Assembly: GCA_020632885.1 (NCBI GenBank)
Contig: JACKEQ010000016.1
Span: 62,001-126,000, forward strand
DNA length: 64,000 bases
Origin: Alphaproteobacteria bacterium
Lineage (GTDB): Bacteria; Myxococcota_A; UBA796; GCA-2862545
Direction: 5' to 3'
Of this stretch, positions 47,321 through 56,053 are shown piece by piece (the stretch's first letter is position 1; each line of letters starts with the position of its first letter). The notes beneath the pieces are model-generated. The model was given only the letters and a program-made list of their open reading frames with translations, made no database searches and was not told the origin of the DNA. A program made the translations under genes and the position numbers.

Positions 47321-47410
47321 CACGCGCACGTCCTCCGTGATGTGCCGCGTCCGACTTCGATTCGAAGTCCGCTCACCGCGGGGTCCGACGGCCCCAGCAT
47401 TGCCGCCACC

Positions 47411-48334
47411 TCAGGGCATCGCGCAGACCTGCCCGGCCGGCGTCGCCGTGACATTGCACCCCGGAAGCCCAGGCGCGTCACAGCAGGCACGGATCTCAGT
47501 GACCGCCGGCCGCCAGACACGCTCCCAGTCGTCCTGCGTCCCCGGTTCGGTATGCCATACGCGAGCTCCTCCGCCCAGTAGGCGAACTCCGTGCCCGCCA
47601 CGTGGTACGCCGAGCCCAGCTCCGTCCACGGCACCATCGGCTCGTCGACCTGCGCACGTGACGGCATCTGGTCGATCCACGGACTGTGGATCCAGGGATC
47701 CGCGTTGTGGCAGCGGTGGCACTCGATCGAGGCGGTCTCGGCGGGCGGATCCCAGACCTGCTGGGCATCCACCACGCCGTAGTCGGGCGCGCCAGAGCCG
47801 GCCGTCATCGGGCTCGGGAAGTAGCGCACCCTGCCGTCCGGGAAGCTCTGGAAGAAGCAGGTGGTCTTCGTGTCGCCAGGCCGATCACGGTAATTTCGCC
47901 ACCTCGTCCAGGTTTTGCCCGTCGCTCGACCGGCAGGTGAACACGAAGGTCACCTCGGACCGCGGCGATCCGTCCGACCACGTGCCCTGCTTGGCCCCCG
48001 CACGGGTCCAGATGTTGCAGCTCCCCTCGAGCAGCGACGGTCGGTCGCACGTGGAGGGATTCTGGGTGGTCTGCGGCACGCCATCCCGGGTGACAGGCAC
48101 CGGATCGGCGTCGGTCAGGCAGTCGAAACCGGGGATGGGCCCAAGCACCTGGGCACACTCCTGCGCGTGACCGAGCACGGTCTGCGGGGGTGCGGTGACC
48201 GGCTGCAGGTCCGGCGGGACGTACGGGGCCGGCGTCGGCTGGTCATGACCCGCAGGCTGCGGGATGGGCGGCGCCCCAGGGGTGGCCCCACCACAGGCAG
48301 CCATAGCGAGACAGAACCAGATCCCAGAACGCAT
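47411..48334 (-). pseudogene. Cytochrome-like lipoprotein gene with two frameshifts
   Basis: Three reading frames join into one plausible protein of about 300 residues. It starts MRSGIWFCLAMAAC (lipobox), has Pro-rich and Cys-containing segments, then shifts frame near 47890. The second frame gives GDTKTTCFFQSFPDG, then ECHRCHNADPWIHSPWIDQM with one CxxCH c-type haem motif. It shifts again near 47555 into VWHTEPGTQDDWERVWRPAV and ends with paired Cys at 47411. Each shift is one base, so it is either a pseudogene or contains sequence errors. Confidence 0.7.
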
Positions 48335-48336
48335 GA

Positions 48337-48369
48337 GACCTCCGACCGGATGCTATCCGATCGGAGGTC
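48337..48369 (-). promoter_or_regulatory. Hairpin covering the ribosome site of the cytochrome-like gene
   Basis: GACCTCCGACCGGA, a five-base loop and TCCGATCGGAGGTC form a 14-base stem with one mismatch. On the minus strand the downstream arm contains GGAGGT three bases before the ATG at 48334. The stem would hide the ribosome binding site, so it could act as a thermosensor or translational switch. Confidence 0.5.
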
Positions 48370-48378
48370 CCAGGTGCA

Positions 48379-48400
48379 GGGCGCGGAACGAGCCGCGCCC
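48379..48400 (-). terminator. GC stem-loop after the small lipoprotein gene
   Basis: A perfect eight-base stem, GGGCGCGG and CCGCGCCC with a six-base loop, starts six bases after the stop at 48406. There is no U-run, so intrinsic termination is uncertain. Confidence 0.35.
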
Positions 48401-48405
48401 GGCGA

Positions 48406-48777
48406 TCACATGGCCATCGAGTCGACGATGCAGTCGTACACGGTGGTCCACGCAGCGGGGGGCGTGCCGGGATCACAGGGATCGGCGGGCTCCCACTCGT
48501 TGAACTCGATCCAGTCGCCGAACGTGGCCGTGCAGCCCGTCCAGGTGGACGTGTCGCCCCAGGCCTCGTTGCAGGCGGCCTCGTGCTCGGCCTGGGTCTG
48601 CGCGGGCACCTCGATGGTGACCTCACCACAGGTGTAGGACTCGGCGGGCTGATCCTCGGCGACCTTGGCACAGACCTTGGCCCAGAGGTCGGAGTCGATC
48701 TCGGTGAGCAGGGTGTCGTCGGGGATGCCACAGCCACCGAGCAGGACGGCGGCGAACGCGAGAGTGTTGAACTTCAT
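48406..48777 (-). CDS. Small Cys-containing lipoprotein
   Basis: The protein has 123 residues. MKFNTLAFAAVLLGGC is a lipoprotein signal; GGAGGAAACACCC precedes the ATG. The mature part is acidic and has about eight Cys in pairs (CAKVAEDQPAESYTC, ACNEAW, DPCDPG). No family was recognised. The frame is intact although the genes on both sides are frameshifted. Confidence 0.78.
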   Translation of the reverse strand: MKFNTLAFAAVLLGGCGIPDDTLLTEIDSDLWAKVCAKVAEDQPAESYTCGEVTIEVPAQTQAEHEAACNEAWGDTSTWTGCTATFGDWIEFNEWEPADPCDPGTPPAAWTTVYDCIVDSMAM

Positions 48778-48828
48778 GGGTGTTTCCTCCGCCCCTTCGT
48801 TACCGAAAATTTCACGACGTGGCAATGG

Positions 48829-49671
48829 TCACCTGTTTTTTTCTCCCTGGGACGCCACCTTGCGCGCCGCCGCGCGCAGCTCCTGATCGCTGAAGAAACG
48901 GAAGATCGCGGGGAAGGCGCGGCGCGCCCAGAACACCAGCCAGCTGTCCCATCCCACGACGTTCTCGAACCCCCCGCGCTCGATGGATCGGAGCAACTCG
49001 CGCGCCACAGCCTCCGCCGTGTAGGTGCGCGTGAAGCTGTTCTCGGACTCGATCGCCCACACGAGAGGCGGCTTGTCGCGGTTCTCCTCCTCGAGCCCGG
49101 GCGTCTCGGTCGTCGGCGGGTAGAACACCGAGACGGTGACGCCCTCCAGGAGCATCTCCTGCCGGAGTGCCTCGGCGAACCCCGCCGTGGCGAACTTGGA
49201 GGCGGAGTAGGCGCTGTAGCCGTACACGCTCATGAAGCCGAGCATCGAGCTCACGAGGCTGATGTGGCCCTTCCGCGCGACGAGATGCGCACGGCCGCCT
49301 TCACGAGGTGCACGTGGCCGAGGTAGTTGACCTGGAGGAGCTCCGAGTAGGCGTCGAGGGGAGAGGTCGCGACGTCGCCGGTGCGCGCGTAGCCCGCGTT
49401 GCAGATGAGGACGTCCAGGCCTCCATGATCCGCCGCCGCGTCGTCCATGGCCGCCTGCACGGCCGCCGGATCGCGGATGTCCACGCTCACCGCCCGGTGG
49501 GCACCGGGCCGAGCCGCCTGGAGGGCCTCGAGCGTGGCGTCGAGATCGGCCTGCCCGCGAGCCGCGATCGTGACGTCGGCCCCCGCAGCCCGCGAGCTGC
49601 AGTGCGGCCTCCCGACCGATCCCCTTCGATCCGCCTGAGAGGAAGACCTTCTTGCCCGTGTAGAAGCCCAT
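48829..49671 (-). pseudogene. Short-chain dehydrogenase (3-ketosphinganine reductase-like) with two frameshifts
   Basis: The ends are in one frame: VFLSGGSKGIGREAALQLA (NAD(P)-binding) and HISLVSSMLGFMSVYGYSAY with the YSASK catalytic Tyr-Lys. The middle is in another frame: ADVTIAARGQADLDA, LDVLICNAGYARTG and VNYLGHVHLVKAAV. Single-base shifts near 49590 and 49290 compensate each other. The later part (YPPTTETPGLEEENRDKPP) resembles eukaryotic 3-ketodihydrosphingosine reductase, hinting at sphingolipid synthesis. Corrected length is about 280 residues, normal for the family. Confidence 0.8.
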
Positions 49672-49706
49672 GCGCGCCCTCCGGCACGCGGTCTAACGGG
49701 ACGCGC

Positions 49707-50921
49707 TCAGAGGAGCAGCGCACCCAGCGCGAAGGCGATCCCGACGAGGCCCGTCACGAAGAAGCCAGCACCCGCGAGCATGGCGGCGGCACCGAGCATC
49801 CACTGCGTGGGGTAGCGGTCGATCAGCTGACCGAGCCGCGCCAGCCAGTGCTTCTGGAACGTGACGGCGCACTGGATCGGGATGTCGCCCGCCTCCACAC
49901 CCTCGATCCGATCGAGCCACGCCTCCACCGAGGCGTAGCGGCCCTCGGGGTCCTTCGCGAGAGCCCCACGGACGAGCCAGGACAGCTCGGGAGGGACGCG
50001 CGACTGGAGCCCTGTCTCGATCTGGTTGGGAGGGACGGGATCGCGCGTGCGCACACCTTCGAGCAGCGCCTCGAGATCCTCGAGATCCGAGAGGTAGTGC
50101 GTGAGCGTCAGCCACTCGTGCAGCACGACGCCCAGGCTGTAGATGTCGGATGCCGGGCCAGCGGGCTTCCCACTCGCCTGCTCCGGGGACATGTACGCCG
50201 GGGTGCCGAGGATCGCACCGTCGCGGGTCTGGGTCAGGCGCTCGCCGAGGGGGTCGGCGCCCTTGAGCCCAGAGGGGTCCGGCATCTGGGCGCGATGGGC
50301 GATCCCCCAGTCCAGCACGTGCACCTCGCCGTGCTCGCCCACCATGATGTTCTCGGGCTTGAGGTCGCGGTGGACCACCCCGCGCCCATGCGCGAAGCCG
50401 ACGGCGTCCAGGACCTTCTTGAAGACGTCCATGCGCCTGGCGAACGTCCAGTGCGCGTGAGCCTCGGGATCCCCCGCGCGCAGGTCGTCCAGCACATCGC
50501 GCAGGGTGCGTCCCTCGACGTACTTCATCACGAAGTACGGAGCTCCGGTCTCGTCCGCACCCACGTCGTGGATCGGGATGATGTTCGGGTGATCCAGCAT
50601 CCCGACCGTGCGCACCTCCTCCGCGAACCGCAGCAGGGCCTTCTGGGACTTGATCTCCGGCCGGAGCTGCTTGATCGCGACGCGACGGCCGATGTCGCGA
50701 TCGCGGGCACCCATCACGACACCCAGGCCGCCCTTGCCGAGCTCGGTGTCCTGCGCGTAGCGGGCCTCGGAGGGGTGCACGAGCGCGGTGCCACCGGCCT
50801 CGTCGTCGAGTCGCGGCAGCACGGTGGACCGGCCCAGAGGCCTGCGCCCGCGCACGAACGCCCCCGTCATCGAGGGGTCGGCGACGCCGTCCGCAGATTC
50901 GACCCAGGTCTCCCCAGCCAT
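49707..50921 (-). CDS. Ser/Thr protein kinase with DWG motif and C-terminal membrane helices
   Basis: The protein has 404 residues from ATG 50919-50921; another ATG lies 12 codons upstream. Kinase motifs: GKGGLGVV (62-69), Lys84, HRDLKPEN (184-191), DWG (204-206) in place of DFG, and SPEQ. An N-terminal ~50-residue tail contains Ser/Thr sites. Two hydrophobic segments end the protein (WMLGAAAMLAGAGFFVTGL and IAFALGALLL), so the enzyme is tail-anchored in the membrane. A helical segment before them resembles a domain boundary rather than a sensor. Confidence 0.93.
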   Translation of the reverse strand: MAGETWVESADGVADPSMTGAFVRGRRPLGRSTVLPRLDDEAGGTALVHPSEARYAQDTELGKGGLGVVMGARDRDIGRRVAIKQLRPEIKSQKALLRFAEEVRTVGMLDHPNIIPIHDVGADETGAPYFVMKYVEGRTLRDVLDDLRAGDPEAHAHWTFARRMDVFKKVLDAVGFAHGRGVVHRDLKPENIMVGEHGEVHVLDWGIAHRAQMPDPSGLKGADPLGERLTQTRDGAILGTPAYMSPEQASGKPAGPASDIYSLGVVLHEWLTLTHYLSDLEDLEALLEGVRTRDPVPPNQIETGLQSRVPPELSWLVRGALAKDPEGRYASVEAWLDRIEGVEAGDIPIQCAVTFQKHWLARLGQLIDRYPTQWMLGAAAMLAGAGFFVTGLVGIAFALGALLL

Positions 50922-50999
50922 CCGCGGGATGCTAGCACCGATCGGTGAACACCGCATCCCACGCGATAGAGGGGCTGGGCGCGGGCGGACGGAGGTTCG

Positions 51000-51949
51000 A
51001 TGGTGCTGCTGACATTGGTGGGTTGCCTGTTCGGAGGCGGGCCCACTCCCTGCGCAGGCCCAGGATGTGCCTGCTCCGACGAAGAGCCCTGCGAAGGCGC
51101 GGATCTCACCTGCGGCGACGCGGGGGTCTGCGTCGCGGCGTGCACGTGCGACGTCTCCGCTGCATGTGACGCGCCCTGCGCGTGCGATGCGGACTGCGGG
51201 GGCACTCTCCCCACCCCGACCGAGCTCCCGGACGATCTGATCCTCTGTGGAGGCACCGTCGACGCGTGCTGGCAGGGGTGCATCGACGCGCAGACGACCC
51301 CGCGGCCTGCTCCTGCCCGGTGGGTGACGGCTACGGCTGCTATCAGGCCTGCCTGGCTTCGGCGCCCCTCGACGACTGCCGGCCCGTGTGCGGCGTCGCC
51401 GGCGAGACCGCGGAGGGCGCGTGCCACGAGGTCGCCGCCCTCGAGGGGCGCACGGTCCAGTCCGCGGCCGCGGCCTGCGGGACCAACACCGCCTGCGGAG
51501 AAGCGGGCTGCTTCGCCGTGGCCATCGTCTCCGGCGCGGACACCTCGCTCGCCCAGCTCACCTGCGATCACGTCACGGGGCTCGGTGAGTACGGGTGCTA
51601 CGCGACCGCGCGGGCCAACGGCAACCCCACCGTCACGGCGGCCAACCTCTGCGGTGCGGCGACCTCCTGTGGCTCGGTGGGCTGCTACACCACGTGCGAG
51701 ACGAACGGCGACACCGCGAACCAGTGTGCCCAGGCCTGTGGGACCTCCGACCCCTGTGGGCAGGTGCTCTGCTACGCACGGTGCACGGACGACGGGATCG
51801 CCGCGAACGCATGCCGGGCGGTCTGCGGGCTCGACGCCGCCGGTGTCTGCGATGCGTGCGAGGTCACGGGGACCCCGGCCGACGCCTGTCTCGCGCACTG
51901 CACCGCGATGGGCGGCGACACCCCCACCTGCGAGGCCACCTGCCAGTGA
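51000..51949 (+). pseudogene. Very Cys-rich lipoprotein, one frameshift
   Basis: It starts MVLLTLVGC (lipobox) after GGAGG. The first frame carries about 100 residues with many Cys (CACDADCGG). Near 51297 it shifts by one base into a frame that continues the same style for ~215 residues: CSCPVGDGYGCYQAC, CGTNTACGEAGCF, CGAATSCGSVGCY, ending CEATCQ. The repeats of ~35 residues with conserved CG..xxCGxxGCY suggest a secreted disulfide-rich stalk. Corrected length is about 315 residues. Confidence 0.7.
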
Positions 51950-52915
51950 TCCTGCTCACCCTGCTCGGCTGTCTGCGCGGCCCCGTCGACCACCTCACCA
52001 CCCAGCGCGTCGTGCCTGCGGCCCTGCGCGTGCCGGACGTCGACCGGGTCTGCCGCACGGGAGGAGCGCTGGGCTACGCCCTCGTCGCCGTTCCCAGACG
52101 CACGCCCCACGAGGCGCTCGTCATCGCCGACACGACAGCCGCGCTCTGCGACGAGGAGTCCGCCAGGGCCCTCGAGCTCGAGGCGCTCCTCCATCGCCGC
52201 GAGGGACGCATCGAGGCCGTGCGGGACGCGATGGAAGCAGGACGCCGGGTCCGTCGCCGCGCCGCCCTGCGGCACGCCAGCGCGTTCGCGCACACCACAG
52301 CGCGCTGGGACTGGATCGGGGAGAGCTGCGGACGCGTGAAGCGCGACGATCAGCTCACGTTCCTCGTCGGCCTGATGGCGGGCACCCTCGCCATGCTGGA
52401 CGACAAGGCCACGGGGAGCGAGGTCGGCGTCCCGCTCGACACGCTCGCCAGGGTCGGACGCGCCGCACGTTGCGTGGACAGCGCGACCTGGTGGGAGGTG
52501 CCCGCCACCTTCGAGGCCGCCGCGTGGACCCTCGTGCCGGGAGACGCCCCCGAGGGCGTCGATCCCTGGGACGCCATCCAGGACGCGGCACGAAGGGGAT
52601 CTGCCGGAGGCGTCCGCCTCGGGTGGGCCCTCGTGGCCGTGCTCGCGAGCAATGCGGGGCGCGAGGCGATCGTCCGCACCGCCCTCTCGGAGGCCGAGGC
52701 GTCCTTCGCGTCCACACCAGCGCCCGCCGACTGGGCCCTGCTGGACGCCTTCGCCCGCGACCTGCTGCAGCACGAGGCCGACATGCTCGGGATCCGGGAA
52801 CAGGGCTACCGCCCCGCGGGTCTGACGCTGCCGGAGCCCTCCCCTCCCGGCCCCCGCGCCGACCGACGACCCGTTCGCCGAGCCCACCGACGATCCCTTT
52901 GCCGAGGAGCCCTGA
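51946..52915 (+). pseudogene. Helical lipoprotein with C-terminal frameshift
   Basis: The GTG at 51946 overlaps the preceding stop. The signal is very short (ILLTLLGC). About 300 residues are helical and Ala/Arg-rich with no named domain. Near 52850 a one-base change in a C-rich run takes the frame into the next gene; the alternative frame ends naturally in repeats TDDPFAEP..FAEEP and a stop at 52913 that overlaps the next ATG. The corrected protein is about 322 residues. Confidence 0.65.
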
Positions 52916-53916
52916 TGCGCGCCCGTTCCCTCCTGAAGCCCCTGGTCCTCTCCGCACTGGCGGCGTTCTCCACGGTCGCCAGCGCCGCGAGCCTCTGCGT
53001 GTACGACCCCGCCGGGAAGGCGGGCGACTACCACCGGCTCATGGAGGACTTCGCCCTGGAGGCGTCCTCCTGGGGCACGCCCGTCGAGGTGCGCGCCTAC
53101 ACGGACGAGGAGACCGCGGCCCGCGACTTCGAGGCGGGGCAGTGCGACGGCGTGGTGGCCACGGGCGTGCGCCTGCAGCGCTTCAACCGCTTCCCCTCCA
53201 CGGTCGAGGCGATGGGCGCCCTCCCCACCTACGCACACCTGAAGGAGCTCCTGAAGACGGTCACCACGTCGCCGGCGGCTGCCCAGAAGCTCGCGAAGGA
53301 CGGGCGGGAGACGGTCGGCTTCATCCCGGTGGGCGCGGTGTACCTGTTCGTTCGGGACCGGAACGTGGCGTCGGTGCCGGCCCTCGCGGGCAAGCGCATC
53401 GCGACCATGGACTACGACAAGGCCGCGCCAGCGATGGTGGCGCGCGTGGGAGCCGTGATGGTGCCCGCGGACCTCGGCACGATCGGGCCCAAGTTCAACA
53501 ACGGGGCCGTGGACGCGGCCTATGTGAGCGCACCTGCCTACGAGCCCTTCGAGCTGCACCGCGGGCTCGCGAGCAGCGGTGGCGTGCTGAAGTCGCCGCT
53601 GGCCCAGGCCACCCTGCAGGTCATGGTGAAGTCCTCCGCATTCCCGGCCGACTTCGGAGCGAAGTCCCGCACCTGGTTCCTGGGCCGCTTCGACCACGCC
53701 GTGGGCCTCGCGCAGAAGGCGGAGGGCGGCATCCCGGCGAAGTACTGGGTCGACATCCCTGCTGCGGAGTCGGCGGGCTGGGCGGACATGTTCCTCGACG
53801 TGCGGGTCAAGCTCCGGGACGAGGGCGCCTACGACCCCACGATGCTCAAGGTGATGCGCTCGATCCGCTGCAAGATGGACGCCGCGCGCGCCGAGTGCGC
53901 CGAGAACCGCGAGTAG
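52915..53916 (+). CDS. AdeT-like periplasmic solute-binding protein
   Basis: The protein has 333 residues. A Sec signal ends STVASA. The rest closely follows the AdeT1/AdeT2-type family of putative solute-binding proteins: LCVYDPAGKAGDYHRLMEDF, GQCDGVVATG, RFNRFPSTVEAMGAL, FIPVGAVYLFVRDRN, GKRIATMDYDKAAPA and KFNNGAVDAAYV. Acinetobacter members were linked to RND efflux and drug tolerance, but biochemical function is unclear. The ATG overlaps the upstream stop, so it ends a three-gene operon with two lipoproteins. Confidence 0.85.
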   Translation: MRARSLLKPLVLSALAAFSTVASAASLCVYDPAGKAGDYHRLMEDFALEASSWGTPVEVRAYTDEETAARDFEAGQCDGVVATGVRLQRFNRFPSTVEAMGALPTYAHLKELLKTVTTSPAAAQKLAKDGRETVGFIPVGAVYLFVRDRNVASVPALAGKRIATMDYDKAAPAMVARVGAVMVPADLGTIGPKFNNGAVDAAYVSAPAYEPFELHRGLASSGGVLKSPLAQATLQVMVKSSAFPADFGAKSRTWFLGRFDHAVGLAQKAEGGIPAKYWVDIPAAESAGWADMFLDVRVKLRDEGAYDPTMLKVMRSIRCKMDAARAECAENRE

Positions 53917-53928
53917 GTCGGGTTCATC

Positions 53929-54432
53929 TCAGAGGGGCCGGGCGAGCACGCGATCGGTCTGCACGTCCGACCCGAGCACGAACGTCTTCGCCCCGACGGG
54001 GGTGAACCCGTTCTTCGCGTAGAACGCGAGCGCGCGGTGGTTCTCCTCCCAGACCCCGAGCCAGATCGTCCTGCGTCCGAGCGACCGGGCGTGGTCCAGG
54101 CGGCCTGGAGGAGTGCCGACCCGAGCCCGGATCCGAGGGCCTCGGCGACGACGTAGATCCGCTCGAGCTCCAGCGGGTCCGGTCCGTCCACGCAGGCGGG
54201 GGCGGTGGCCTCCCTCACCTTGACGTAGCCCTGGATGCTGGCCGCCCCCCACCAGGAAGGTGCACGCGGGGTCCTCGAGCTCCGCCGCCCAGAGCCCCTC
54301 TGCGAAGGCCTTCTCGCAGTAGGCCTCCATGTCACCGGGGTCGTTGGTGGCCTCGAAGGTCTCGCGGAAGGCGCGCTCGGCGACGGCGAGGAGCTCCCGG
54401 AGGTCGCCGGGGACAGCGCGACGGACGCTCAT
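53929..54432 (-). pseudogene. GNAT acetyltransferase with two frameshifts
   Basis: Frame one begins MSVRRAVPGDLRELLAVAER and reaches ACTFLVGGG. A one-base shift near 54240 enters ASIQGYVKVREATAPA, then LELERIYVVAEALGSGLGSALL (the acetyl-CoA motif A). A second shift near 54095 returns to the first frame: WLGVWEENHRALAFYAKNGF. The three parts together make an ordinary ~168-residue GNAT protein. It overlaps the upstream gene by four bases. Confidence 0.78.
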
Positions 54433-54934
54433 TCCGGACGCGGGATCAGGCTCTGGAGGAACTCGAGCATGTCGGCGTGCACCTCCTCGTCCCAGACGAT
54501 GTCGCTCCACGGCGTGGAGTCCTTCCGCTCCACGACCGCGCCGAACAGGGGGTCCTCGCTGTCGCAACAGATGAAGGCCCAGTGGTTCTCGGCGAAGCTG
54601 CCGATCTCGAGCCACGGGTGCTGTCGCCTGCGGCCTCGTCCGCCAGGTGCAGACCGTCGGTGGCGAGCCAGGTGCACGCGTAGAACTTGAAGTTCTCGCC
54701 GCGCCGGACGGGCTCCAGGCAGTCCTGGGCCACGAGGTAGAAGGCCTTGAGCCCCTCGGGCAGCGCGAAGGAGCGGGCCGCGAAGGCGGGCATGGCGTCG
54801 AGCGCTTCGCGGACCTTCTCCTCCACCGCCGCGAGCAGGGCGTCGTCCACCTTCGAAGGAGCGCCGCGGGTGGGGCGGTAGTTGTCGCGGAGGGCCTTCC
54901 ACACGAGCCGGATCACGAGCGACTGCTGGACCAT
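54429..54934 (-). pseudogene. Uncharacterised protein gene with one frameshift
   Basis: The first ~103 residues (MVQQSLVIRLVWKALRDNYR, GLKAFYLVAQDCLEPVRRGE, FKFYACTWLATDGLHLADE) read in one frame. After about 54625 the sensible frame is another: HPWLEIGSFAENHWAFICCD, then LFGAVVERKDSTPWSDIVWD and a natural stop. The joined protein would be about 168 residues, cytoplasmic, with no recognised family. Its ATG overlaps the cupin stop by one base. Confidence 0.6.
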
Positions 54935-55377
54935 CACGCCTCCCTTGGAGCCACGAGCAGGCGCCGGAGAGCGGCGTGCTCTGGGAACCGATCGAACGTC
55001 GCGGAGGTCGCCATGCTGAACCTCCCGAACGTGAAGGGTGGGGACACCGTACAACCCACGAGGACCCAGGCGTCGTCCACCGGCTCCGCGGCCTGCCACC
55101 AACCCGCGGGGACCACGGCGCTGAACCGATCGCCTCCGAGCTCGATGGCCACGTGCTCGCCGGCCGGCGAGAGGAGGTGGAGCCGGAGACGCCCGCCACG
55201 ATGGTGGTTCCAGACCTCGTCGGCCCCTTCGACCCGATGCCAGGCGCTGAAGCTGCCGGGGACGAGCAGGAAGTCGATGGTGGTGAGGAGCTCCGAGCGG
55301 TGGGTCTCGCGGAAGAAGCCACCTTCGGGATGGGGCTGGAGCTCGAGGTGAGCCAGCTCCTCGGGAGGTCCACGCAT
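54934..55377 (-). CDS. Cupin_5 (DUF985)-family protein
   Basis: The protein has 147 residues. It has the DUF985 signature (LELQPHPEGGFFRETHRSE), the cupin core (FSAWHRVEGADEVWNHHRGG, with metal-ligand-type His and Glu) and VPAGWWQAAEP. The structure of yeast YML079w shows a cupin barrel of unknown activity; a sugar or small metabolite may bind. First gene of the three-gene minus-strand set whose other two members are frameshifted. Confidence 0.88.
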   Translation of the reverse strand: MRGPPEELAHLELQPHPEGGFFRETHRSELLTTIDFLLVPGSFSAWHRVEGADEVWNHHRGGRLRLHLLSPAGEHVAIELGGDRFSAVVPAGWWQAAEPVDDAWVLVGCTVSPPFTFGRFSMATSATFDRFPEHAALRRLLVAPREA

Positions 55378-55446
55378 CGGCTTCAGCTCCAGGTCCTACG
55401 TTGTGTTAACGGCCCGCGAGCCAGGTGGGCAGCCGGAGGTCTCCAG

Positions 55447-56022
55447 ATGACGAGGAAGTACACCGCGACCGCGCTCGCGACCTTCGCGATGCTCACCATG
55501 GCGTGCATGGGGTTCGGGCAGTCGCACGACGACGGGTTCGCGGTGCTGTGTGGAGCTGCGTCGCTCTGCGACGGCTGCGAGATGCCCGGCAACACGGCCT
55601 TCGACGACGCCGTGGCGAGCCTGGTGAAGACCGCGGTGACCAACGAGGAGACCCTCCAGCTGGCCGGGACCCTCCAGGGCATGAGCGACGACGAGCGCGC
55701 GAAGCTCCTCTCCCGCGAGGCCAAGCGGCTCGGCACGACCTGCGCGCTGGGTGACATCTACCAGGCGCGCGCCAAGGCCTTCCGCGCACATCAGGTGGCG
55801 AGGCTCTGCGCGCTCGGGGCGACCTGCGACACGTTCGACGCGCTGGACCCGGCTTCGGTGGTGACCTGCGCCGAGGCCACGCTGGCGCCGGAGTTCTCGG
55901 GTGAGCTCGCGCGCATGAACCTCACCTCGCCGGCGAGCCTGGCGCAGAACCTCGAGCAGTTCGCGCGAAAGCACACGACGGCCGGATGTGCGCTCGTGAC
56001 TGTCCTCCGCGAGGCGCAGTGA
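55447..56022 (+). CDS. Lipoprotein, unknown function
   Basis: The protein has 191 residues. The signal ends AMLTMAC; GGAGG lies upstream of the ATG. The mature part is helical with about eight Cys (LCGAASLCDGCEM, LGTTCALGD, LCALGATCD, VVTCAEA), which could form disulfides. No family was recognised. It ends 31 bases before a Ser/Thr kinase gene and is probably co-transcribed with it. Confidence 0.78.
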   Translation: MTRKYTATALATFAMLTMACMGFGQSHDDGFAVLCGAASLCDGCEMPGNTAFDDAVASLVKTAVTNEETLQLAGTLQGMSDDERAKLLSREAKRLGTTCALGDIYQARAKAFRAHQVARLCALGATCDTFDALDPASVVTCAEATLAPEFSGELARMNLTSPASLAQNLEQFARKHTTAGCALVTVLREAQ

Positions 56023-56053
56023 GGTAGCATCCGCCCGCACCGCGGGGGGTGGG

